Position numbers and translations under genes: made by a program. A model generated the notes under the pieces. That model had not been told where the DNA came from. It was given only the letters and a program-made list of their open reading frames with translations, and searched no databases. This document shows, in pieces, positions 1-10,812 of a stretch of 64,000 nt of DNA; the stretch's first letter is position 1; each line of letters begins with the position of its first letter. Location of the stretch: NCBI RefSeq assembly GCF_036785885.1, contig NC_092317.1:6884501-6948500 (forward strand), given 5' to 3'. The stretch is from Coffea arabica. Taxonomy: Eukaryota > Streptophyta > Magnoliopsida > Gentianales > Rubiaceae.

Positions 1-1705
1 AACAAAGATGATGACAATTCAAGTTGAAATTCTCTTTAGTTGGAACCTTACCAAAATCTCCCTTTTGTTCCTCTTTTTATTGTTTTATTGGGTGAAAACC
101 AGGGAGGAGAGTTGGAGTGTCAGCTTATCAAGTTTGGGTAGTATGGGTTCCCAGTGAAACAAGTTTACATCTTTTTGAGCCTCCTGCTGCCTTTTTCTAT
201 TTTCTTATCGGTCCTGTCAAGAAGCAGAAGTTTGATTCAACAGTAAATAGATTATAAACTCATCCTGTTACCCATTGTTTGCCTGCAGACATGAACAAGA
301 ATAGTAAGATTTGGGGGATAATAAATAACCAAATTAGAATCTCTATAATATTTTTGATCCTAAAGTAAAGCACACTGAATTCTAAGGTGTGATTGCAACT
401 CTTGAACCCCTATCCATTAACTGGTTTCTAAGAGAATTATGTGCGTGGAAGTATTTCTGTTATCTTGAAATGACATAGCAATCTCCAAGGAAGAACATTA
501 TCACTTAGGAATGAGGATAGGGTGGCTAAGAGAAAAATCAATGCACGAGTTTCATATTTGTGTCTGTCCTAAGCCTGAGCTAGTCACAGCTTTGCAACTA
601 AGGGAAGAGTCTCATGAACTTGTCACCTCTTGGCTCTTGCTGGATCTGTACCACATGAAAAGCTTAAAGTGTTCTCAGATGAGAGAAAATTATTCATTTC
701 TGTTGTCTAACGTTAATGTCTACTATCCTGTTTGGGCTGAATTTCTATATTAGCGTGATACATGCTCACTTTGTAGTGGGTAGCTGTTGGGATTGAACAT
801 AGGATTTTGTTTGCTCTAATACAATGTGGAAACTAAGTTTGCAAGGACAGTTGCAAAGCATGCGACGGTGCTCGATTTCTTTCTCACTGCCACCTATTAT
901 TGTAGATTACGCATGTGTTTGGTATTATTCAGAGAAGTTCAAGTCATTCTTGAATGGGTTGTGCTGGAGTATGTAAGTGTATAACTCGTTCTGAGCTCTT
1001 AACAGCTTAAGCTTTTAATTAGGTGGAAATTTAAAAGGTCTTATGTACGTCAAAGGTGTAAATTCTTCAAGTTACTGTATCATTCTTAATACTAAAGCTA
1101 AATGGTGACACAGAAACTTGTATTCAACATATTTTCCTTCAAATTCCTAGGTTGGTGAAACGGGAGGTAGTGATCATTGGTTTTATTTCGTTGTCCATTC
1201 ACTGTGGAGGAAAAGTAGTAGTTGTAATAGGAACTTGCTTACCAGGGTTTAAGTGCATAAATTGTCTAATCAGATTTCTTTTAGTATAAGTCAATTTTAT
1301 TCAACTGAATGCAGACTTGAAATTGCCTTGATATATAAAGTATTACTAGGAGTAATTTTGGTTGCTGTCATCTCTATATCAATTGGACATGCTCTATTCA
1401 AGTGTAATCAGAGAGAATGGAAGGACAAGGATGTAGTCCAAATTAAAAGCCATGAATGACCACCCAATTTTAACTTCCAACTCATGTTGAGTTCCCAATA
1501 AGCTAGGGCTTTTGTTCTTTTGGGCTACTGGTCATAAATTTTGGAGTGCTCTGAGGTGAAGCATCTTTCTTTAACTAATACTTTGACCTTACTTGCCTTG
1601 CACAAAAAAATTCTTAATAGTTTTAATTGTTGGTGATTGATTAACTGTTTCCTTATAGAGCCTCTTCCTTCCTCATTCTGACCCATACTTAATGGCTTTC
1701 TGCAG
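1..1705. other. No recognisable exon; probably intron of the subtilase gene
   Basis: The first subtilase exon in the window opens directly after an acceptor AG at 1704-1705, so the upstream exons must lie to the left. I looked here for the earlier conserved parts of an SBT2 protease (catalytic Asp and His regions, the oxyanion-hole Asn region) and found none. The stretch is AT-rich with only short random open frames. It is either one long intron or the flank of a 5'-truncated gene. Confidence 0.5.
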
Positions 1706-3926
1706 CTGCTACCCTTGCAAATCGAACATATACCATGGTTGCTGCCAATGACGTGCTTTTGGATTCCTCTGTTGTGAAGTACAGTCCATCAGACTGCCAG
1801 AGGCCAGAAGTTTTGAACAAAAATTTAGTGGAGGGAAACATTCTTCTTTGTGGCTATTCCTTCAACTTTGTTATTGGTACTGCTTCAATTAAGAAGGTCT
1901 CAGAAACAGCTAGGAGCCTTGGTGCTATTGGCTTTGTCCTGGCAGTAGAAAATGTTTCTCCCGGAACAAAATTTGATCCTGTTCCTGTTGGTATTCCAGG
2001 AATTCTAATCGCAGATGTTAGCAAGTCAATGGTGAGTCCGTGTTTGGTTTCTTTCTTGTTAATTGTTATGACAAGCAGAATCTGGGAACTCATTGGTAGA
2101 AACAGATGATTGCCGGTCTTACTTTTGCAGGTGTAGCCATTTCATTTACTATTCTATTCTTTGTCTCCTTGTCTTATGACTATGAGGTTTAAGCAAAAAT
2201 GTTTGCTTCGCCACCAGGATAATATGCTGGTTATTCAGTTGTTAAATCTTGAAATTTGTCAAAAGTTAATGTGAAGGATACTTAATATAACAGTTGAAAG
2301 TTTTCTGCATTTAAGTGCTTTGGTTTTTTTGTTGACATGTACTAGGCAAATTGTACCAGTAAACACTTTGAGGTGCATCTAGATATGCTCTGATGTGCTA
2401 ATATTCTGGGGGGCTTGTTTCATTTTTTCCTCCCAAAGTCTGAATATGTTTTTCATCAACATTCAATTACTGTTCGCCACCTTCGTGTAACATCATGGCT
2501 AATCACTTAATGTAGGAGCTTATAGACTACTATAATGTTTCTACACCAAGGGATTGGACTGGGCGAGTGAAGAGCTTCAAAGCAGTAGGAAGCATAGGGG
2601 ATGGATTGAATCCCATACTCCACAAATCAGCTCCACAAGTAGCACTTTTCTCATCTCGTGGGCCCAATATCAGAGATTATAGCTTTGAAGATGCAGACAT
2701 CCTCAAGCCAGATATCCTGGCCCCTGGTTCTCTAATTTGGGCTGCATGGGCACCTAATGGAACCGATGAGGCGAATTACGTGGGTAAATATTTCACTGTT
2801 ACTAGTCCTAAATACTTGAGGTCTTGGATCATTGCTTACATAAAGATGGAAAGACACTTGAAGAGCTCAAAAGGCGGATTCTATGTATATTCTGGATCAG
2901 ATAGGAGTAGTTATGGCAAATATATATTTTTTTACCTGGAAAATAATACTTGATATAGATATTCAATACTTGTTTCACTAATTTATAGTGATAGCAGGAT
3001 ACAGTAGACATAAATTGAGTAGGTACTATGGAACTGGAGAATTTAAAAGATCAGGCAGCTCAAAAAATTCTTTGTTAACTGGAGCAGGTGAGGAATTTGC
3101 TATGGTATCTGGAACTAGCATGGCTGCTCCACACATTGCCGGAATAGCAGCTCTTGTGAAACAAAAGCACCCTCATTGGAGCCCTGCTGCAATTAAATCT
3201 GCCTTGATGACAACATCAACAACCATTGACAGAGCAGAGAGACCTCTGCAAGCTCAACAGTATTCTGGGTCAGAAACAATGACATTTGTCCAAGCAACTC
3301 CTTTTGATTATGGAAGTGGTCATGTCAATCCTAGAGCTGCTCTGGATCCTGGTCTTGTCTTTGATGCTGGTAATTTACCTGTTGTTCCTTCTTTTATAGC
3401 CATGACAAAAGCTTACATGACACTTAGCCAGCCCTCCCCAGCCCTTACCCCCACCAAAAGAAGAAAAGAAAATAGGGGTTTAACGATCTTGACATTTCTT
3501 TTTCTGATGCATCTTTTAGGTTATGAAGATTACTTGGGTTTCGTATGCACTGTGCCTGGTGTTGATGCTAATGAGATAAGAAAATTCTCACATTCCCCTT
3601 GTAACTATACTCTTGGTCGCCCATCAAATCTCAACAGCCCCTCAATCGCAATTTCACATCTTGTGGGAACTCAGACGGTTACACGCACCGTCACAAATGT
3701 TGCTGAAGAAGAAACATATGTAATTACAGCAAGAATGGCGCCAGAAATTGCCATTGAAACCAATCCTCCAGCAATGACTCTAAGACCTGGTGCATCAGGG
3801 AAGTTCACTGTTACTCTCACTGTTCGGTCAGTAACAGGATCCTATAGTTTTGGAGAGGTTTTATTGAAAGGAAGCAGAAGGCACAAGGTCAGGGTTCCTG
3901 TTGTAGCCATGGGTTACAATCGATAG
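1706..3926 (+). CDS. Subtilisin-like serine protease, SBT2 (SBT2.5-like) group, 3' half
   Basis: This is the C-terminal half of a secreted plant subtilase, a serine endopeptidase of the S8A family. Four exons join in frame at GT-AG sites: 1706-2031, 2516-2783, 3088-3369 and 3520-3926. The first covers the protease-associated region (VAANDVLLDSS, CQRPEVLNKNLVEGNILLCG). The second carries FSSRGPN and KPDILAPG. The third has the catalytic serine in GTSMAAPH (Ser codon 3117-3119) followed by the helix KQKHPHWSPAAIKSALMTT. The fourth is the fibronectin-III-like C-terminal domain (TVTRTVTNVAEEETY), ending VVAMGYNR. Remembered SBT2.5 proteins line up residue for residue through all four exons. I see no stop or frameshift. 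Catalytic Asp and His exons are not in the window, so intactness of the whole gene cannot be judged. Confidence 0.88.
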
Positions 3927-5033
3927 TTTGGTCATGCAATCTTGAAAAACACTCCTATGCTTGTGGTATTCTTTGGGTTCTGGGGAATAAGAAGATGCAT
4001 AAAAGTAGATTATGTATTTTGTCCAAAATATAAAGTAATAGATGTAAAGTTAACTAATATGAGGGAGAGATCCCTAGTTTCTTCCAGTCATGTAAGTTTC
4101 GCTAATTATTTTGTAATACGGCGGAATGCCTTGTATTCCCCTCTACTATTGTGAGAGAAGTAGCCTTGTTTGGTAGGTCAAATCTTCCTTGGCTGTATTT
4201 TTTACTCTTCATCATGTAAGAACTAAATAGCAGTTTGCCCAATTATTGTATTTTACTTGCTTTGAGTTTCCCAGCTTTAATGCTTTGGTGAATCACTATT
4301 CAAACGATAAAGAATAACATTTCACTGGGTAAATTGCTTAGTTAGATTTCAAGTCGAAAGAAAGTTTACCAATCCGATTAGTGGACAATTTTTGAAGATG
4401 CAATGTTCAACTAACCGACCTATATCTGAAAAAGTCTACCATTGTCTGTGATTAATATAGAGTCCATGATTGATCCCATTTAGTCTCAAGAAATCAAGGG
4501 AAAGAATTTCGTATCACATAATTACCACTGCTCGAAATTGAAACTAACTTCTCCGCTCAAGTTATTGATCATGGAAGAATCAAATCATCAGGTCTCTGTT
4601 TCACAGTACCACCACTTGTTTCACATTTAGTCTCTGTTTCAATTCGTTAAAGATGCTTGGGATGCTGAATTAAGATGTAGAAACATTAAAATAACTGGTG
4701 AAAGAGATTAATACCATTTCTGAAGATAAGGGATCATTGAAATCTGAACTTTACGAGAGAAGAATATGCACAAACTTCAACTCTTCATTGAGGCTCACAG
4801 CTACTCCACTTGGTTCTTCAAGGTCAAGAGTAATTAATATTGGAAACCATTCAATCCAGCTTTTTATTTTGTCGGTTTTAGGCAGATTCAATGGCTTTAG
4901 ATGACAAAAAGACTACGTCAAATTGGAGATCAAGTTTCATGAAAGTCAAAATCTGTCCAATCAGAATAAACTTAATCTCCGCTTGATCAAATTTTTTCAA
5001 GTATAGCACACAATGTCGGCCACTTGTTGTCCC
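3927..5033. other. Intergenic: subtilase 3' flank, then KTI-1 upstream DNA
   Basis: I see no gene or clear repeat here. The first few hundred bases should hold the subtilase 3' UTR (AT-rich, with an AATATAAAG-like run near 4027-4036). The last few hundred lead to the KTI-1 TATA box. Short open frames at 3942-4154 and 4698-4904 have no recognisable content. Confidence 0.5.
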
Positions 5034-5040
5034 TATAAAA
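5034..5040 (+). promoter_or_regulatory. TATA box of KTI-1
   Basis: TATAAAA lies 68 bases before the KTI-1 start codon, about the same place as the TATA boxes of the other inhibitor genes here. Confidence 0.6.
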
Positions 5041-5107
5041 ACTGCCCTTAGGCTTGAAGACTTGATCAAATGCATCCCTACATTATCTAAGAACAGCTCT
5101 AGTTACA

Positions 5108-5725
5108 ATGAAGAACAAATTTCTCTTAACTTCCTTCCTTTTCTTCATAATCCATACAAATTTGATATTCTGCTCAGCAGCTCCTGAACCCCTTCCTCCG
5201 GTGCTAGATGTAGCAGGAAAGCTTCTCCGGGCTGGTGTAAATTATTACATCTTGCCTGCTATCATCATTGGCAATGATATTGGAGGCGGGCTAACACTAG
5301 CAAATGGAACTTGCCCTCCTGAGGTCATCCAAGACAATTATGAATTCACTGATGGAATCCCACTAGTCTTTTCTCCATTGGACCCCAAAAAAGGCATCGT
5401 TCGCGTTTCTTCTGATACGAATGTCAAGTTCTCTAGTACGTCAAAATGTGCTCAATCTAGCGTTTGGAAGCTCAGTGAGCTTGATGCATTGACGGGAAAG
5501 CACTTTGTTGGCATTGGAGGAGTTGAAGGTAACCCTGGTCCTAAAACTTTGGGCAGTTGGTTCAAGATTGAAACTTTTGATCGAAGCTATAAGCTAAAGT
5601 TCTGTCCTTCGGTCTGCAAGTTCTGTAAAGTGATATGCAAAGATATTGGAATTGTTTTCCAGAAGGGCAAGAGACGTTTGGCCCTGAGTGATGATCCCTT
5701 CAAGGTTATATTCAAGCGGGAGTGA
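5108..5725 (+). CDS. Kunitz-type inhibitor, miraculin-like (KTI-1)
   Basis: A 205-residue secreted beta-trefoil protein of the Kunitz/STI family, encoded by one exon as usual. Residues 1-25 form a signal peptide. The mature start has PVLDVAGKLLRAGVNYYILP, the family N-terminal strand. GIPLVFSPLDPKKGIVRVS spans the exposed loop that in classical inhibitors carries the reactive site. The tail has NPGPKTLGSWFKIE and the Cys-rich CPSVCKFCKVICKD, which with Cys in NGTC and SKC gives six cysteines for three disulfides. It is the most divergent of the seven inhibitor genes and the closest to true miraculin. Protease inhibition cannot be read from sequence: the loop lacks an obvious trypsin-type P1 context, and miraculin-like proteins vary in activity. 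Confidence 0.93.
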   Translation: MKNKFLLTSFLFFIIHTNLIFCSAAPEPLPPVLDVAGKLLRAGVNYYILPAIIIGNDIGGGLTLANGTCPPEVIQDNYEFTDGIPLVFSPLDPKKGIVRVSSDTNVKFSSTSKCAQSSVWKLSELDALTGKHFVGIGGVEGNPGPKTLGSWFKIETFDRSYKLKFCPSVCKFCKVICKDIGIVFQKGKRRLALSDDPFKVIFKRE

Positions 5726-6403
5726 CGATTTGATCATCAAATGAACGAAAAGTATGTATACCCCACCCAAGACAAACTAACAAACCTTATTGCAACTTGC
5801 GAGCGCATGCTCAATTATTCCCAAGTTGGGGGGGGGAATGAGATTACAATATTTACAAGTTTGTTTTAGTTTCTGGCATTTTAATTTCCACAATTAAGTG
5901 TAGGATGCCCGGTTAGGGAATGATATTGGGATGATGAGATAACCCGTGATAAATATGATTTCTCTATTCAAAAAAAGGGGATTTTGTAGGACTGAATAAG
6001 GTAGTTAATTTGGAGCTCACAAAATAAAGTGCAATACAATTCAAAGAATTACTCGTATGACTCGATTCCTACCATGGATAGAAACGTTTTTCCCCGTACT
6101 CGTATGACGAATGAAGGAACGAAGGACTTCTAAGAAACTCTTCTGCTCCAAGAAGGCATTTTATCCAACCCAATCCATACGTTGTCGTGGAAGACGGTCA
6201 CTTTTGTCCCAGTCTTTCAACAAAGAATTTGAGAAGCCAAATCTGCATCGACGGCTGTATGCTGTGTTATTGTTTATTCAAAGTAATCACCAGAGCATTC
6301 AACCTAAGCAAAACGTTACGTCTACGGTGAGAACGAGAAGAAGAACCTATCAACCAGTTGAAAAATCAGAAGTGAAGGAGATGGAGGCAGGTCACAGCCA
6401 AAC
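5726..6403. other. Module spacer between KTI-1 and RLK-A
   Basis: This holds the same ancestral spacer that follows the inhibitors in the other modules. A block near 5775-5925 matches 24405-24560, 42105-42260 and 52165-52320. The block 6060-6260 matches 42420-42450 and 52490-52670. It therefore marks the KTI-RLK unit as one duplicated module. An open frame at 6111-6512 runs from this spacer into the neighbouring transposon and is not a gene. Confidence 0.6.
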
Positions 6404-6774
6404 ATGGTTCAAAGTCGTGGTCGAGGTCGAGGCCCGGACCATTTCACATCGATTTCCGTATATCGGTTTTGATTTCGGCGAAACACAAATTTTGAAGTAT
6501 TTAATATTCTAAAAATTGTGAATAATATTCAAAAATATGCTAAATAAAAATAATTAAAAAATTAGCAAAAGAAAATCTGTAAATGTAAATTTGCGAGTTG
6601 ACTTGAGATGACTCGGCTCGACTCGATCAAGACTATCCGTATCGGAGACTTCTCGGCCGAAATTTCGGCTAGTCAAGTATTTCGGAGTCATCTCGACCTG
6701 ATATCGTATCGGAGGGTCCGTTCCAATGACGACTCGGTCCAGTCATCTCGGTCTCGGCCAAGACTTTGAACCAT
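6404..6774. mobile_element. Small non-autonomous TIR element (MITE) upstream of RLK-A
   Basis: Both ends are an inverted repeat beginning ATGGTTCAAAGTC, followed by CGAG-rich arms around an AT-rich core. The flanks carry a slightly degraded 8-9 base duplication (AGCCAAAC and GCCCAAAC). The related promoters at 26036-26050 and 55645-55660 keep the uninterrupted target (CAGCCAAATAGAG, CGGCCAAACAGAG), which proves insertion. No coding sequence. A larger relative in the opposite orientation lies at 25240-25984. The duplication length suggests hAT or MULE, but I cannot assign the superfamily. Confidence 0.7.
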
Positions 6775-6914
6775 GCCCAAACAGAGAATTCACATATAAT
6801 GAAGGAAGAGACTTGTGTATCCTACCTTGGTTCAGTTTGTAATTTGCCACATTATCTATGTGCAAGACAGCAAGTCCAAACCCAAAAAAGCATAACAACT
6901 TTCGAAGTCAAGCG

Positions 6915-9380
6915 ATGGTTGTAGAACAGAGATTACTACGTTATGCCATTTTTCTTGCTAGTCTGCTCCTGTTTTCCTCATCATTATCTCTCAGTGCCCA
7001 AAACGTGCATTATAATTCAACTGCCTATCTTCCCGCTTCGTGGATCAACCACATCTCTACTTCCATGGTCATCAACGACGCAGATGGAAGTCTAACAATG
7101 GCACCCATCCTCCTGACTGAGAGTGATGGACGAAGTTATGTGTGCGGCTTTTACTGTAACACGGGAGGTAGTGAATGCCTCTTTGGAGTCCTCATTTCCC
7201 CAGGTGGGCTTCATATTAATAGTGGAGATCTAGTTTGGTCTGCTAACAGGAATAATCCTGTTCAGAATAACGCAAAGTTGCAACTAAAGGAAGATGGAGA
7301 TCTGGTTTTGGCAAACTCTGACGGCACCTTAATATGGTCCAGCAACACTAGAGGAAGGTCTGTTTCAGGCTTAAACTTGACAGAAATGGGAAACCTGGTC
7401 CTATTTGGCCCAAACAATGAATCCATTTGGCAGTCTTTCGATCATCCCACCGACTCGTTACTTCTGGGACAAAAGTTGGCTCCTGGGCAGAAGCTGATAG
7501 CTAGTGTTTCCGCATCCGACTGGAGTCAAGGTCGGCTTTCTCTTGCTGTTGGCTCTGATGGCTTGTCAGCTTACATAGAGTCTGATCCACCTCAAAGATA
7601 CTATGTGTCTGGCATCAATAGTTATCGTTATTATGAGTTCAGGAACGGAAGCTTCAATGACTTTACCATTCCTCCAGCATTAGTAGCTCAATTCATGAAG
7701 TTTGGGCCCGATGGGCATTTAAAAGTGTATCAGTGGGGAGCAACGGATAAATTTATAGAGGTAATTGATCTTTTGAACCCGTATGTTGGTGATTGTGGAT
7801 ACCCTATTGTGTGCGGCAAATATGGGGTCTGTTCAAAAGGGCAATGTGGTTGTATTGAAACAACCAATGACCAGGAGGGCTATTTCAGCCAAATAATGTT
7901 CAGACAACCCGATCTTGGATGTTCGTTACTCACTCCAATTTCTTGTAATCACTCCCAAGAACATATTCTTCTAGAGCTAAATAATACATCTTACTTTGCA
8001 TCTGATTCAAGCTTAGACAGCATAACGACGGTAGTGGAGGACTGCAAAAGTAGATGTCTAAGTAGCTGTTCATGCAAGGCAGCTCTGTTTTCTCACAATG
8101 GAAATCGATGGGATAGAGGCAATTGCTCATTACTAAATGAAGTTTTTTCTTTTATTGACAATGAGTATTATATCGGATCACCTTATAATACGACTCTCCT
8201 CGTTAAGGTGCAGAATACTCGTGTCAACACGTCAAGGCGTAAAACAGTTATACTGGCATCAACATTTGGGGCTTTCTTTGGTGTGGTATGTTTAATCGGC
8301 TCTTGCCTGGTTGTTTCAAGGAGAATATTCAAGGAATCCAATGAAATTGAGGGGGATTTTCTGAAGAAGGTACCGGGAATGCCTACAAGATACTCTTATC
8401 AGAACTTGAAAGCAATGACAGAAGATTTTAGCAAAAAACTTGGGGAAGGAGGATTTGGTTCTGTTTATGAAGGGACACTAATTAATGGCGCAAAGATAGC
8501 AGTCAAGTGTCTTGATGGTTCGGCTCAACTGAAGGACTCGTTTTTAGCGGAAGTGCAGATAATCGGGAGCATCCACCATGTTAACTTGGTAAAACTTATT
8601 GGTTTTTGTTTTGAGAAATCCCACCAGCTTTTGGTTTACGAACATATGGCTAGTGGTTCTTTGGATAAATGGATTTTTGGTGAAATGCAAAGCTATTCTC
8701 TTCCATGGAGGACGAGGAGAAAAATCATCTCGGACATTGCCAGGGGATTAGCTTATCTCCACGAAGATTGCAGTAAGAAAATAATTCATTTCGACATCAA
8801 ACCCCAAAATATCCTTCTAGATAAAAATTTCAGAGCCAAAGTTGCTGATTTTGGGTTGCCAAAGCTGATTGAAAAGGATCAAAGCAGAGTTGTTACAAGG
8901 ATGAGAGGAACACCAGGTTACTTGGCTCCTGAATGGTTGAGCTCCACTATCACAGAAAAAGTGGATGTTTATAGCTTTGGCATTGTGATATTGGAAATCC
9001 TTTGTGGACGAAAGAACTTTGATTCTTCGAAGATTGAGGAAGACAGGCATTTGCTTAGTATTTTCAAGAGAAAAGCTGAAGAAGAAAGACTTGAGGACAT
9101 GGTTGACAGGAAAAGTGGCGATATGCTGATCCACGTCGAGGAAGCAGTGGAGATGATGAGGATTGCTGCATGGTGTCTGCAGGGAAATTTCAACAACAGG
9201 CCTTCAATGTCATTAGTAGTTAAGGCGCTGGAAGGTTTGCTAGTTCCTGAAACCAATCAGCTCGACTATGACTTCACGAATTCATCAACAGTTAGGACAG
9301 AGGCAGCTGGTGATCAGGGACAAGTGGTTGTTTATCTTGGTAGTCCGATACTGCCTTCAACTTTGTCTGGGCCGAGGTAG
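6915..9380 (+). CDS. G-type lectin S-receptor-like Ser/Thr kinase, SD2-5 type (RLK-A)
   Basis: An 821-residue single-exon receptor kinase at the plasma membrane. Order from the N-terminus: signal peptide (about 1-28); bulb-type lectin domain (about 40-190; WSANRNNPVQ, GDLVLANSDGTLIWSSNT, IWQSFDHPTDSLLLGQ); EGF-like motif near 293-312 (VCGKYGVCSKGQCGC); PAN/apple-like region with CKSRCLSSCSCKAA near 376; transmembrane helix about 442-466; kinase about 503-780. The kinase has the glycine loop LGEGGFGSVYEG, Lys in AVKCL, HFDIKPQN and DFG, so catalytic residues are present. Phe replaces the Arg of HRD, making it a non-RD kinase, a class common among immune receptors. DFGLPK has Pro where RLK-B has Ser. 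I chose the ATG at 6915 because RLK-B starts at the same MVVEQR and a signal peptide follows at once; an in-frame ATG at 6858 would add 19 residues. The ligand is unknown. Confidence 0.92.
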   Translation: MVVEQRLLRYAIFLASLLLFSSSLSLSAQNVHYNSTAYLPASWINHISTSMVINDADGSLTMAPILLTESDGRSYVCGFYCNTGGSECLFGVLISPGGLHINSGDLVWSANRNNPVQNNAKLQLKEDGDLVLANSDGTLIWSSNTRGRSVSGLNLTEMGNLVLFGPNNESIWQSFDHPTDSLLLGQKLAPGQKLIASVSASDWSQGRLSLAVGSDGLSAYIESDPPQRYYVSGINSYRYYEFRNGSFNDFTIPPALVAQFMKFGPDGHLKVYQWGATDKFIEVIDLLNPYVGDCGYPIVCGKYGVCSKGQCGCIETTNDQEGYFSQIMFRQPDLGCSLLTPISCNHSQEHILLELNNTSYFASDSSLDSITTVVEDCKSRCLSSCSCKAALFSHNGNRWDRGNCSLLNEVFSFIDNEYYIGSPYNTTLLVKVQNTRVNTSRRKTVILASTFGAFFGVVCLIGSCLVVSRRIFKESNEIEGDFLKKVPGMPTRYSYQNLKAMTEDFSKKLGEGGFGSVYEGTLINGAKIAVKCLDGSAQLKDSFLAEVQIIGSIHHVNLVKLIGFCFEKSHQLLVYEHMASGSLDKWIFGEMQSYSLPWRTRRKIISDIARGLAYLHEDCSKKIIHFDIKPQNILLDKNFRAKVADFGLPKLIEKDQSRVVTRMRGTPGYLAPEWLSSTITEKVDVYSFGIVILEILCGRKNFDSSKIEEDRHLLSIFKRKAEEERLEDMVDRKSGDMLIHVEEAVEMMRIAAWCLQGNFNNRPSMSLVVKALEGLLVPETNQLDYDFTNSSTVRTEAAGDQGQVVVYLGSPILPSTLSGPR

Positions 9381-9985
9381 ATGAAAGACATCAGTTTTTA
9401 CGTTGGTAGTCTCTAAAATCCCAACGAATAATGTTACAAGTCTCAGAATTCTGAAATTATGTCAGTGTATTGCTGAATTATTCCGCCCTAAGTGCGTTGG
9501 CCTTTTGCTGAGAAATGCAAGTCCCTATGCATAACAATCAATAATCTTGATCTTACAACTTTCTGTAAAAGGCATTTCTTGTTTTGTCTTTGCGGGAATA
9601 TCCGAAAGATATGTAGACATCTGCAGGCCTCCCAATTCCAAAAACATCAACACATTTACGTGCTATTACTATGGGATAAAACCAATCTAATGTGGAGTAC
9701 AGAGATATATATTATATTTTTTTATTATTAGTGTGAAATATCTATTTTGTCTCTTATTTAAAATTATACACAATATAAATTTATATTTCTTAAATTCGAT
9801 TAAACTCAATTAAGTTCGATTGGGCTCGATTTGCACAAGGTCAAACTTTAGCTAGAGTAAGTAAAAAAAAATAAAAAATCAAACTTGACTTTCAAGAGTT
9901 CGACGAACTCGAGTCTGAATATTTTAATTTGAATCAAGATAGCGCACTATTTGAGCTCGACTGCACCTCCAATACTGTCCATGTA
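9381..9985. other. RLK-A 3' flank, no gene seen
   Basis: AT-rich sequence following the RLK-A stop. A short open frame at 9492-9731 has no recognisable content. Near 9795-9960 there is Asp/Glu-codon-like simple sequence (TCGAT/CTCGA) of unknown origin. Confidence 0.4.
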
Positions 9986-9994
9986 TTGAATTTA

Positions 9995-10803
9995 GGGATA
10001 ATTTCAAACACCTTCCTTGAAGTTTTTAATAATTTCATTTAGCTCCCTCGAAGTTTATAAAATTACACACACCTCCCTTGCCATTTAAACTGACAATCAT
10101 ATCCTTAAATATGTTAATGAAATTCCCTTGTTTGGTATGCTTATACTTAGAATGATTTTTAAAATTATTTATTTTATTCTTTTTAATTTTATTTTTTTGT
10201 CAATAAAATGGTAGAACTACCATTATTACCTCTAGTTTATATTGTAATGAAATGTTAAACTAGTGATTTTTTGATGAGTTAACTTTATATGTAATCCAAC
10301 ATTTTTTTCCTAATCTTTGTTTTCTATTTTTTGGTATCAAAATTAACAAAAAATAAAAAAGAAATGGTCCAAAACCACTACTAAATTATGATAATCCCAC
10401 TGCTAGAAAAATTCATAAACTCTAGATCAATTATTTCAACATTTTCTTTTCTATCTTATAAATCTAAATTCATAATAAAATGCCATCAAAAGTATCCTAT
10501 CATAGTGATAAAATTATTATTATTATAGTTGTTTATCAAATAATAGCTATGGACATAGAAAATTTGGCACCTTTTCTTTATAATTACACTAGATAATCTT
10601 ATAATTATATAGAGTAGTAAATTAAAACTCATTACACAAGGGCATTTTTGGATATTCATTGAAAAATTTGGCCAAGTGAATAATTATTTTAAGGTTTTGT
10701 TACTATAACTATCAAATCAAGGGAGGTAGGTGTAATTTTTTAAACTTTAGGGGAGCATAGTGAAATTGTTAGAAATCTCAGGGGAGGTTTCTGAAATTAT
10801 CCT
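9995..10803. mobile_element. Non-autonomous Mutator-like element (MULE-a copy 1)
   Basis: Long terminal inverted repeats of roughly 90 bases begin GGGATAATTTCA and end TGAAATTATCCT. The element is bounded by a perfect 9-base target duplication, TTGAATTTA, at 9986-9994 and 10804-10812; a 9-base duplication with long TIRs is the signature of Mutator-like elements. The interior is AT-rich with no coding potential. Four other copies of this family occur in the window at 23138, 35501, 51061 and 54131. Confidence 0.82.
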
Positions 10804-10812
10804 TTGAATTTA

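Noticed and set aside
511-753. 80-codon frame left of the subtilase
   Set aside because: No family resemblance and no splice context; likely chance in an intron.
6111-6512. 133-codon open frame
   Set aside because: It crosses from the duplicated RLK upstream spacer into the MITE at 6404 and has no counterpart in the other modules.
6858-6914. 19-residue N-terminal extension of RLK-A
   Set aside because: The signal peptide begins at MVVEQR (6915), as in RLK-B and RLK-D; the extension is polar and would bury the signal.
8817-9256. Minus-strand frames across the RLK-A kinase domain (and 28126-28523 in RLK-B)
   Set aside because: Shadows of the kinase coding strand.
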